A stretch of 48,009 bases of DNA from UA16 sp042095135 (GTDB lineage Bacteria; Bacteroidota; Bacteroidia; Flavobacteriales_D; Sanyastnellaceae). Under the pieces are notes generated by a model. It saw only the letters and a program-made list of their open reading frames with translations. It was not told the DNA's origin and made no database searches. How positions within the stretch are numbered: position 1 is the first letter of the stretch; each line of letters starts with the position of its first letter. A program made the position numbers and the translations under genes. The stretch lies in the NCBI GenBank assembly GCA_042095135.1, contig JBELBV010000014.1, forward strand, positions 1 to 48,009, given 5' to 3'. Below, one piece after another: positions 24,609-32,480 of this stretch.

Positions 24609-26503
24609 GCGAGTTCAGCGTATCCCTTCTCGATGAAGGTGGTGAGTTCTTCGCCTTCCAACAATCCCTGTGACAAGCGAGCAAGGTCACCTGCTTTTTT
24701 GGCCATCGCTTTCCGCGCCGCTTCGTCTTTTTCAGCTAAAATTTTCTGGACAAGGGGGTGGTTGGCGTTGACAGCGACGTCATAGCTATCCGGCAGGTTG
24801 CCGAACATTTGGAATCCGCCTCCGCCGACGGCTTGCTGCTCCTTCATGCGACGCATGAACTCCGAACGAGTAATGGTAAAAGGGGCCGCAGTGGGGGACA
24901 TCGCTACGAATTTCACCTTGTAAGATTCGCCCGGGAAGGCGCTTTCAATAACGGGCTTGACTTCTTCTTCTTGCTTCTCATCCAAGGCGCTGGTCGCTGA
25001 TTCTTCTGTTTCGATGAGGTTGTCGATGACGTCTGAGTCGACACGCTTGAATTGAACGTCGGGGTAAGCTTCTTCCAGCTTTTGGACCATGTGAGAAGCC
25101 AGTGGACCTTCCATCATGAGCACTTTGTATCCGCGCTCCAATGCCGGGGCAATGAAGCCGTGCTGATTGGTCGCGTCAGCCGTGTACGGCAGGACGACTT
25201 TGCCATTTTTGTCCTTTTGGGTTTCGCCGACTGCTTCGATTAACTCTTCGTACGTCATACACGCGCCGGTGGTGTCTTTGAAAAGCATGAATTTCTTGGC
25301 GCGTTCCATGAACTTCTCGTCGGTCAGCATGCCGTACTCGATGAAGATTCGCAGGTCATCCCACTGGGCTGCGAATGATTCACGGTCTTTTTTGAACATC
25401 GAGTTCAGCTTGTCCGAAACCTTTTTGGAGATGTGGCCACTGATTTTCTTGACGTTCGCGTCTTCTTGAAGGTAGGATCGCGAGACATTCAGCGGAATGT
25501 CCGGGGAGTCGATGACGCCGTGCAGAAGCGTGAGGAAGTCGGGTACGATATTCTCCACGTTATCGGTGATGAAGACCTGGTTGGAGTACAGGTGGATCTT
25601 GTCCCGACGCAATTCCATTTCCTTCTTGAGTTGAGGGAAATACAGAATGCCCGTGAGGTTAAAGGGGAAGTCCACGTTCAAGTGAATGTGAAACAGCGGA
25701 TCCTCGAAGTTCATCGGGTACAAATCCTTGTAGAACGCTGCGTAATCCTCGTCCTTCAAGTCGGCTGGGGCCTTGCTCCACAATGGCGCGGTGGCGTTGA
25801 CCACGCGCGGCACGGTGGATTCAATTTTTTTGACGTTGCCGTTCTCGTCCTTCTCTCCTGAAGGATCGTCGTTCCACTCGGACTTGGTTCCGTGGATGAT
25901 CTCCACCGGCATAAACTTGCAGTACTTCGCGAGAATGCCTTGAATGCGGGTGTCCTCGAGAAATTCTGTGCTGTCGTCGGCGATGTGCAAAACGATGTCC
26001 GTTCCGCGCTCGGACTTTTCTGCCGCCTCAATGGAGTATTCGGGGGACCCGTCGCAGCTCCACACAACCGGGGTAGCATCCTCGCGCTGGCTCCACGTGA
26101 CGATGTCCACTTGCTTGGCCACCATGAAAGCCGAGTAGAAGCCCAACCCAAAATGCCCGATGATGGCCGTTTTGGCTTCTTCGCCCTGGTATTTGTCGAG
26201 GAATTCCGTGGCGCCAGAGAAGGCAATTTGGTTGATGTACTTGTTCACCTCTTCCTCGGTCATGCCAATGCCTCGGTCGCGAATGGTCAGCGTTTTGGCC
26301 GCTTCATCGCGAATGACTTCGATGGAGGTGGTTCCCTTCACAGCGGGCACTTCACCCAGCTTGGCCAGGGTGTTTCGCTTTTGCGTTGCATCGACTGCGT
26401 TCGACACCAATTCCCTCAGGAAGATCTCGTGATCGCTGTACAGGAATTTCTTGATGATTGGAAAAATATTTTCCGTTTGGACATTGATGTTTCCAGTTGC
26501 CAT
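24605..26503 (-). CDS. htpG: Molecular chaperone HtpG (Hsp90)
   Basis: A 632-residue bacterial Hsp90. It has the family signature 'YSDHEIFLRELVSNAVDA', the GHKL ATPase motifs 'IRDRGIGMTEEEV' and 'GHFGLGFYSAFMVA', the middle-domain 'LYSNQVFITDNVENIVPDFL...GVIDSPDIPLNVSRSYLQ' and a C-terminal dimerisation domain. It is a dimeric, ATP-driven chaperone in the cytoplasm that works with DnaK and J proteins. It is directly coupled to a TerB-DnaJ gene downstream. It is divergent from the giant T9SS substrate gene; I see no clear TAnnTTTG box or CIRCE-like repeat in the 147 bp between them. Confidence 0.98.
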   Translation of the reverse strand: MATGNINVQTENIFPIIKKFLYSDHEIFLRELVSNAVDATQKRNTLAKLGEVPAVKGTTSIEVIRDEAAKTLTIRDRGIGMTEEEVNKYINQIAFSGATEFLDKYQGEEAKTAIIGHFGLGFYSAFMVAKQVDIVTWSQREDATPVVWSCDGSPEYSIEAAEKSERGTDIVLHIADDSTEFLEDTRIQGILAKYCKFMPVEIIHGTKSEWNDDPSGEKDENGNVKKIESTVPRVVNATAPLWSKAPADLKDEDYAAFYKDLYPMNFEDPLFHIHLNVDFPFNLTGILYFPQLKKEMELRRDKIHLYSNQVFITDNVENIVPDFLTLLHGVIDSPDIPLNVSRSYLQEDANVKKISGHISKKVSDKLNSMFKKDRESFAAQWDDLRIFIEYGMLTDEKFMERAKKFMLFKDTTGACMTYEELIEAVGETQKDKNGKVVLPYTADATNQHGFIAPALERGYKVLMMEGPLASHMVQKLEEAYPDVQFKRVDSDVIDNLIETEESATSALDEKQEEEVKPVIESAFPGESYKVKFVAMSPTAAPFTITRSEFMRRMKEQQAVGGGGFQMFGNLPDSYDVAVNANHPLVQKILAEKDEAARKAMAKKAGDLARLSQGLLEGEELTTFIEKGYAELA

Positions 26504-26650
26504 GGTTTTCGATTTGTTTGCTTGTGGTTAACAAGGTTCACGCCAAGCGCCACTCGCGTTCAAATTTCTGCCATTCTGACCCTTTGAGTCGCTTTTTGCG
26601 GAATCCAGTGCGCCGCTCTGTCACACCTTTTTGCCCTCAACCCCTAACTT

Positions 26651-29600
26651 ATGCCTCGAATCACTGCCAAATTTGTCACCATGATGATATTCCATCGTTT
26701 TTCACTTGTCACCTTGCTCTGCAGCGCACCACTCTTTGCCTCGGCACAAACCGCTGCTGCTGAGGATCCGGATTGGTCGGTCCTGATGCAACAAGAAGAC
26801 GCTTCACCGGATGAAATCCGCGCTTTGTTCCAAGCGCATTGGGAAGGCCGTGAACGTGTGAAGGGCTCCGGTTACAAACAAGTAGAACGGTGGTTGCACC
26901 TGATGGACGGACGCACCGATGACCAAGGCCATGCCTTGACCAGTGAACAAACGGTGGATGCCCACCGCCAAATCGAGCAATGGCGCGAAGCTGGGCGTTC
27001 GCTCGAAGGAAATTGGCAGGTGTGTGGGCCGACTTTGGACGACATCACCACGCGCGACAACATCCGCGGCGTAGGTCGCATGAATGCGGTGGCTTTTCAC
27101 CCCACTGATCCGGGCATCATTTTCGCGGGGGCCCCGGCTGGCGGCTTGTGGCGGTCGTACGATGGCGGTGCCAACTGGGAAACCAACACCGATGATTTTC
27201 CCACGCTTGGGGTCAGTGCCATCGGTTTTGCTCCTTCAGACCCTTCAATCGTGTACATCGGAACCGGGGACCGCGATGCTTCGGATAGCCCGGGGATGGG
27301 CGTCATGAAGTCCGTGGACGGCGGTTTGACGTGGGAATTTGCTAACAGCGCGATCAGCGGCTATGTAGTTGGCGATTTGGCTGTGTACCCCGCCAATGCG
27401 GACCAAGTGGTGGCTGCTACGAGCAGCGGGATTTTTAAAACGACAGACGGCGGTGCGACCTGGTACCAGGTTTCCAACAATACGCAGAACTACAAAGACA
27501 TAGCGGTGCACCCTACCAATCCCGATATCATCTATTGCACCGGTCAAGGCCGGTTCTGGCGCTCGGAAGATGCCGGGGAAGAATGGGAATACATCAACGA
27601 TGGGATTGTTCCGAGCACACGAATGGTCCTTGCTGTAACCCCTGCCGCTCCCGAAAACGTGTATGTGCTATCAGCTGGAACGTACGAGTACCGAGCATTT
27701 TACAAATCGGAAGATTCCGGATTGAATTTTGTGGAGATGAGCGACAGTCCGAACATCTTAGGTTGGAGTGCTTCAGGCGACAGCGACGGCGGTCAGGCCT
27801 GGTACGACTTGGCACTAGAAGCTGATCCATTGGTGGTCGATCGGGTATACGCAGGAGGCATTCGCATGAAGCGTTCCGATGATGCCGGTGCGACCTGGAT
27901 TGACGTACAAGACAGCTACTTGCACGTGGATCAGCACGCCTTGGTGGCCAATCCCCACACGGACGAAGTGTGGCTGGCCAACGACGGGGGCATTTACCGC
28001 TACGAGGACAACACGCAATGGCAGGACATGAGCTACGGAATTGTGACCGGCGAGATTTACAAAATCGGCCAGAGCCCATTCGACGGTAACCACGCGATGA
28101 ACGGCTACCAAGACAACGGCACCTACCTCTTCAACGGGGTCCAGTGGTCTCGAGGCAGTGGTGGGGATGGATTTGAGTGCATCTACGATCCGAATGACCC
28201 CGAGTGGTTCTTCTCCAGCTCGCAATACGGACGCGTCTACCGCACCGGACCGGGCATCCAGTCGCAGACGATTGTCGCGAATGGCACCCTCGGCATCAAC
28301 GAAGGGGGAGCGTGGTCGACGCCGTTTACGGTATCCGCTGAGGATTCTGAAACGATGTACGTCGGGCTTCTCAACGTGTGGCGTTCCATGAACGTCAAAC
28401 ATCCCGTCAAAGACAGCATCGTTTGGGAAAAAATCAGCTCCGAGCTCGGCGGAACGGATGCGACCACTATGCGGGTGGTGCACCGCGACCGCAACATACA
28501 GGACCGCCTCTACGCCACCGAGGCGAGCCGAAAATTCTTCCGATGCGACAACGCCTTGGCGGAAGTTGATAGCGTGGTGTGGCATGACCTGTCCGACAAC
28601 CTTCCTTTGAGTGCCCAGCCGGTGCTGGCCATCGAGACGGCCTACGGCGAAGACAGCACGGTGTATATTTCCTTCAACTACAAAGTTTGGAAGTCGACCG
28701 ACCTGGGCGAGGGCTGGACCGAATTGGAAGGCGATTTGCCTTCTTTGCCCATCAATACCTTGGCGTATGACACCACCGGTGCAGGCGGGCTGTATGCCGG
28801 AACAGACATGGGGGTGTACTACTGGAGCAATTTGGATTCCACGTGGAAGGATTTCTCCAATGGCCTGCCTGCCACAGTGCGCGTTACTGAGTTGGAGCTT
28901 TACCCGGGCACTACAGCCAATGACCCCCAGCGCCTGCGCGCTGGAACCTACGGCCGTGGCATGTGGGAGACAGATGTCTACGGAGAGCCGGTGGGCTTCC
29001 CAGCCATAGCATTCTTGGAGCCTGTTTCTGGTGAGACGTCGATTTATGGCGAGGCACAAGTGCAATTGGCCTTCCGCAGGAACCTAGAAGCCATCGAAAT
29101 GGCGGATTTGGCAGCCGACGACATCGCTGTGACCAACGCGAATTTGGAAAACTTGATTCCCAATACTTCGGGGTATGAAGTTACCGTGGTCCCAAACGAA
29201 TTTGGTCCAATTGAGCTTGTTGTGCCCGACGGCATTGCTGTTGAAGTAGGGGGCTTTGAGCTGCCGAATCTCGGCTCGGACACGCTGCTTTTGGTGTACC
29301 ATCCTGTGCCCCTTGACTTTGGGCCGTGGGGGCCTGGTGGCGTGGGCAACGAAGAAGACTTGTCGATTTGGTTACGCGCTGACCGAGGGCTCTATGGAGC
29401 GCTGGGCGAAGAAGTGGGGTATGGCGAGGCCGTTCACGAATGGCGTGATGTCCTTTCTGGCAATTTCGGCTCGGCTTACCAAGACGACAATCAAGCCACA
29501 CCGCTCGCCACAGAAGACGGTCTCAATGGATACCCGGCGTTGAAGTTTGACGGTGAAAATGATTGTGTGGTCGCGCCCACGGTTGAAATGAAGCGGGACA

Positions 29601-30781
29601 TCTCTGCTTTCAGTGTGGCACGCGGCGCGGAAACCGCGTGGAACGACCACGGATGGATTGCGAGCGCACGGCACGACAACGGGTTCATCCTGCATCCGTG
29701 GAAAAACCAAAGTTCTTATCAGTCGGTGGTGATTGACAACGAGGGGAACTATGCCGAAGCCACGCCATTGTGGATTGTCGATGCTTCATTGCCACAGTTT
29801 TATGGGGTGATTTACGACCAATCGGATTGGGATCAACAGTTCTACACGATTGTCAACGACACCCGATTACCGTTTCCAGGATCCAATATCGGTGCGCGCG
29901 ACGATGCCGATTTTGTGGAAGTGCGGTACGGGTGGGATTTTGATGATCGCTTTGGTGAAGGATTCATTTCCGAGCATTTCATCTATGGGCGTCGACTTTT
30001 TGAATCGCACCGCACCATCGTATCGAATTACATCGCCGCACGTTACGGAATCAATCTCGGAAACGTCCAGCACTACTTTCGGGACCAGTACCCCGCAGAC
30101 GTAGCAGGCATCGGACGAGAGAGTGAGTGGGATCAGCACCTAGATGCCCAAGGCATCGGCCCCGTGCGCATCAATGACGCCTTGGATTTGCAAGACGGAG
30201 AGTACCTTTTCTGGGGTCACGATGGCGGAGCTGCTGAGGTGGTGACGTCATTCCCATTCCAATCCGAACGGCTCGAGCGCATTTGGGCCTGTGAAGAGGT
30301 GGGGGACGTTGGCATGGTCAACTTCCGCATTCAAGATGCGGGCGTGGCTGAATTGTTTATGTCCGGAAGCATTGGACTGATTGTGGCGGAAGGCGATGAA
30401 TTCAGCATCTCCATCCAGCCTGATTTTTACCCGTTGCAGAACCAGGGCCAGTACTGGTCAGCCGAAGTGGACCTGCCCGAACACGGCGTGTTCACCATTG
30501 GATTCGCGCCCGTCATGCGTGTAGATGAGTCCTTGGTGGAAGCCGATTGGCAGGTTTATCCCAACCCTGCGAATGACGTGCTCAATATCACTTCGCGTTA
30601 CATCGAGACCGCTGGGGTACAATGCCGCGTAGTGGACCTGTCAGGTCGAGTGGTTGCGGAGTGGCCATGGATGGGCGGTCAGCGAATGTCCGTAGACGTT
30701 GCAGCATGGCCCAGCGGGGTGTACGTCGTGGAATTCGCAAAGGACGGATTGCGCCACGCCCTCCCGTTCATGAAGCAATAG
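26651..30781 (+). CDS. Giant secreted Asp-box (BNR)/LamG-like protein with T9SS sorting domain
   Basis: A 1376-residue exported protein. A signal peptide ends near 'LCSAPLFASAQ'. About residues 150-760 form a VPS10/sialidase-like beta-propeller with repeated Asp-box motifs such as 'SYDGGANWE', 'SVDGGLTWE', 'TTDGGATWY', 'SEDAGEEWE', 'SDDAGATWI' and 'STDLGEGWT'. About 890-1150 is a LamG/concanavalin-like region ('LSIWLRADRG...GYPALKFDGENDCV') of the kind seen in cell-surface proteins. The last ~75 residues are a type A T9SS sorting domain ('VYPNPANDVLNI...GRVV...WPSGVYVVEF'). It should be secreted across the outer membrane and attached or released there. In-frame ATGs at 26681 or 26684 are equally credible starts. 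The ligand or substrate is unknown. Confidence 0.9.
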   Translation: MPRITAKFVTMMIFHRFSLVTLLCSAPLFASAQTAAAEDPDWSVLMQQEDASPDEIRALFQAHWEGRERVKGSGYKQVERWLHLMDGRTDDQGHALTSEQTVDAHRQIEQWREAGRSLEGNWQVCGPTLDDITTRDNIRGVGRMNAVAFHPTDPGIIFAGAPAGGLWRSYDGGANWETNTDDFPTLGVSAIGFAPSDPSIVYIGTGDRDASDSPGMGVMKSVDGGLTWEFANSAISGYVVGDLAVYPANADQVVAATSSGIFKTTDGGATWYQVSNNTQNYKDIAVHPTNPDIIYCTGQGRFWRSEDAGEEWEYINDGIVPSTRMVLAVTPAAPENVYVLSAGTYEYRAFYKSEDSGLNFVEMSDSPNILGWSASGDSDGGQAWYDLALEADPLVVDRVYAGGIRMKRSDDAGATWIDVQDSYLHVDQHALVANPHTDEVWLANDGGIYRYEDNTQWQDMSYGIVTGEIYKIGQSPFDGNHAMNGYQDNGTYLFNGVQWSRGSGGDGFECIYDPNDPEWFFSSSQYGRVYRTGPGIQSQTIVANGTLGINEGGAWSTPFTVSAEDSETMYVGLLNVWRSMNVKHPVKDSIVWEKISSELGGTDATTMRVVHRDRNIQDRLYATEASRKFFRCDNALAEVDSVVWHDLSDNLPLSAQPVLAIETAYGEDSTVYISFNYKVWKSTDLGEGWTELEGDLPSLPINTLAYDTTGAGGLYAGTDMGVYYWSNLDSTWKDFSNGLPATVRVTELELYPGTTANDPQRLRAGTYGRGMWETDVYGEPVGFPAIAFLEPVSGETSIYGEAQVQLAFRRNLEAIEMADLAADDIAVTNANLENLIPNTSGYEVTVVPNEFGPIELVVPDGIAVEVGGFELPNLGSDTLLLVYHPVPLDFGPWGPGGVGNEEDLSIWLRADRGLYGALGEEVGYGEAVHEWRDVLSGNFGSAYQDDNQATPLATEDGLNGYPALKFDGENDCVVAPTVEMKRDISAFSVARGAETAWNDHGWIASARHDNGFILHPWKNQSSYQSVVIDNEGNYAEATPLWIVDASLPQFYGVIYDQSDWDQQFYTIVNDTRLPFPGSNIGARDDADFVEVRYGWDFDDRFGEGFISEHFIYGRRLFESHRTIVSNYIAARYGINLGNVQHYFRDQYPADVAGIGRESEWDQHLDAQGIGPVRINDALDLQDGEYLFWGHDGGAAEVVTSFPFQSERLERIWACEEVGDVGMVNFRIQDAGVAELFMSGSIGLIVAEGDEFSISIQPDFYPLQNQGQYWSAEVDLPEHGVFTIGFAPVMRVDESLVEADWQVYPNPANDVLNITSRYIETAGVQCRVVDLSGRVVAEWPWMGGQRMSVDVAAWPSGVYVVEFAKDGLRHALPFMKQ

Positions 30782-30788
30782 CCCTCGG

Positions 30789-31778
30789 TCAATCGACGAG
30801 CAGTCGGACCGTCGACGCTTGGCCAGAAGGCGTCAAGCTTCGGATCGTGTAGGTGCCTGCCGCCCATCCTTCTGAGGGGAGCTGGGCTTGATTTCCAGCG
30901 CCCAAGAAGAAGGTGTGTATGCTTCGACCTGTCGCATCGAACACACGGAACTCTGCCGCCTCGGTGCCGTTTTGGATCCATGCAGCACCGACAGTGGGGT
31001 TGGGGTAGGTGAAAAAGCTTTGCGCTGACTTTTCGTTTTCAGCCACATTGACCGCAGGCCCGAATCGATATACCGTGCCCTCGGCCGGTACACCGGATAA
31101 ATTGGCGCCTGAATAGTACCACTGGTAAAAGTCATCGGACAAGGTCCAATCCGGTGCGTCCGCGTCGCCACCGGCCGTGTAGAATGTGCCTGAGTAATAA
31201 TCGTAGTCAAACCCAAGGATAATGCCGGATGTCAGGAAATCGAGTTGATCCAATGAATCCGAGGGAATCGTATTCGAACCGAACCGGTATTCAATGATAC
31301 CGCCGCTCTCGTAGATCCACGTTTGAAAACTGAGGCGGGCAGTGGTCGTTCCAATGCCAGAAATCTCGTCGTAGAGGCCGCACTCGTCCCATTCCACTTT
31401 CAGGATGCGGTTGGGTGAATCGCCGGTGACCTGGTATTGGATGCTGCTGAATTCTTCCGCCTCCACCGCGCCAATGTCCATGATGTCCAAGCTGATGGGC
31501 CAAAGGATATTCAGCAGGCCGTTTTCGGTGGTGTTCATGAGCATTTCTCCCGTGCCGCCCAGCATCAAAATGCCGCCAGAATTGTTTCCATCGAGGTCAA
31601 TCGAAAAGTCCAGCGGGATTTGCACTTCGGGATCATCCCATCCCACCTCAATGCCCAACGAAGTGGGGTTATCCAAAGGCAGATAGTACTCGTTGAGTAC
31701 AGTCGCGCTGTAGGGAAATTGGCTATACGCCGATGCGAAGGTGGCTAATGCAGCTGCAAGGAGAAGGCACTTGTTCAT
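30789..31778 (-). CDS. Secreted protein with T9SS type A sorting domain
   Basis: 329 residues: a signal peptide ('CLLLAAALATFASAYSQ'), a beta-rich acidic domain of about 220 residues that I do not recognise, and a C-terminal T9SS sorting domain ('FFTYPNPTVGAAWIQ', 'FRVFDATGRSI', 'WAAGTYTIRSL'). It starts 3 nt after the LOG gene stop, so it may be read through from uvrA-LOG. A TAACTTTT box in the last codons of LOG, 5 nt before its ATG, could be its own promoter. It converges on the other T9SS substrate gene. Confidence 0.85.
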   Translation of the reverse strand: MNKCLLLAAALATFASAYSQFPYSATVLNEYYLPLDNPTSLGIEVGWDDPEVQIPLDFSIDLDGNNSGGILMLGGTGEMLMNTTENGLLNILWPISLDIMDIGAVEAEEFSSIQYQVTGDSPNRILKVEWDECGLYDEISGIGTTTARLSFQTWIYESGGIIEYRFGSNTIPSDSLDQLDFLTSGIILGFDYDYYSGTFYTAGGDADAPDWTLSDDFYQWYYSGANLSGVPAEGTVYRFGPAVNVAENEKSAQSFFTYPNPTVGAAWIQNGTEAAEFRVFDATGRSIHTFFLGAGNQAQLPSEGWAAGTYTIRSLTPSGQASTVRLLVD

Positions 31779-31781
31779 GGC

Positions 31782-32471
31782 TCAAAAGTTAGGACGCAAC
31801 AACGACTTCGAATAGAATTCATCAATGACCCGAACGACCTCTTCGGGTGAATCAACGAGGTGGAACAAATCCGGATCACCGGGGCTGATGGTTTTGTAGC
31901 TGTCGGCGAGGGTGTTTTTCATCCAATCGACGAGACCGGCCCAAAATTTCGTGTCGTACAAAATGATGGGCACAGGCTCGACCTTGGCTGTTTGCACGAG
32001 GGTCAAGGCTTCGAACAACTCATCCAGTGTTCCGAATCCGCCTGGCATGACAACGAATCCTTGGGAGTACTTCACAAACATCACCTTCCGCACGAAGAAG
32101 TAATCGAAGTCGATGCTTTTGTCCGGGTCGATGTAGGGATTGTTGTGCTGCTCAAAAGGCAATTCGATGTTGAGTCCAACGGAGGTGCCTCCTACATCGT
32201 GGGCACCGCGGTTGCCCGCTTCCATGACGCCCGGACCTCCACCTGTGATAACACCGTACCCGCGAGCACTCAGCTGACGAGCGACTTCTCGGGATTGGTT
32301 GTACACCGGTGAGTCTTCCGCCATTCGGGCGGAGCCGTAAATGCTTACGCAGGGTCCGATGCGTTGCAGGGTCTCAAAACCCTGCACGAATTCACCCATG
32401 ATTTTAAAGATGGACCAACTGTCGTTGGTCTTGATTTCATTCCAATCGCGTTGCTTTAGGCCTTTCTTCAT
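31782..32471 (-). CDS. LOG family protein (TIGR00730 Rossmann fold)
   Basis: 229 residues carrying the LOG signatures 'GGGPGVMEAGNRGAHDVGG' and 'PGGFGTLDELFEALTLVQT', with the conserved Arg of 'FFVRKVMFVKYSQGFVVMPGG'. Family members are nucleotide 5'-monophosphate phosphoribohydrolases (cytokinin riboside monophosphate in plants, AMP/GMP-type nucleotides in bacterial PpnN relatives); the bacterial substrate here is not shown. The N-terminal extension ('DWNEIKTNDSWSIFKIMGEFVQGFE') is typical of the group-II-like forms in Bacteroidota. It follows uvrA by 9 nt. Confidence 0.92.
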   Translation of the reverse strand: MKKGLKQRDWNEIKTNDSWSIFKIMGEFVQGFETLQRIGPCVSIYGSARMAEDSPVYNQSREVARQLSARGYGVITGGGPGVMEAGNRGAHDVGGTSVGLNIELPFEQHNNPYIDPDKSIDFDYFFVRKVMFVKYSQGFVVMPGGFGTLDELFEALTLVQTAKVEPVPIILYDTKFWAGLVDWMKNTLADSYKTISPGDPDLFHLVDSPEEVVRVIDEFYSKSLLRPNF

Positions 32472-32480
32472 GTGTTGCTT

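Noticed and set aside
27815..29065. 416-codon open frame on the minus strand inside the giant T9SS substrate gene
   Set aside because: It is antisense to a well-supported gene with clear Asp-box motifs and resembles no family; such shadows are expected from the codon bias of this genome.
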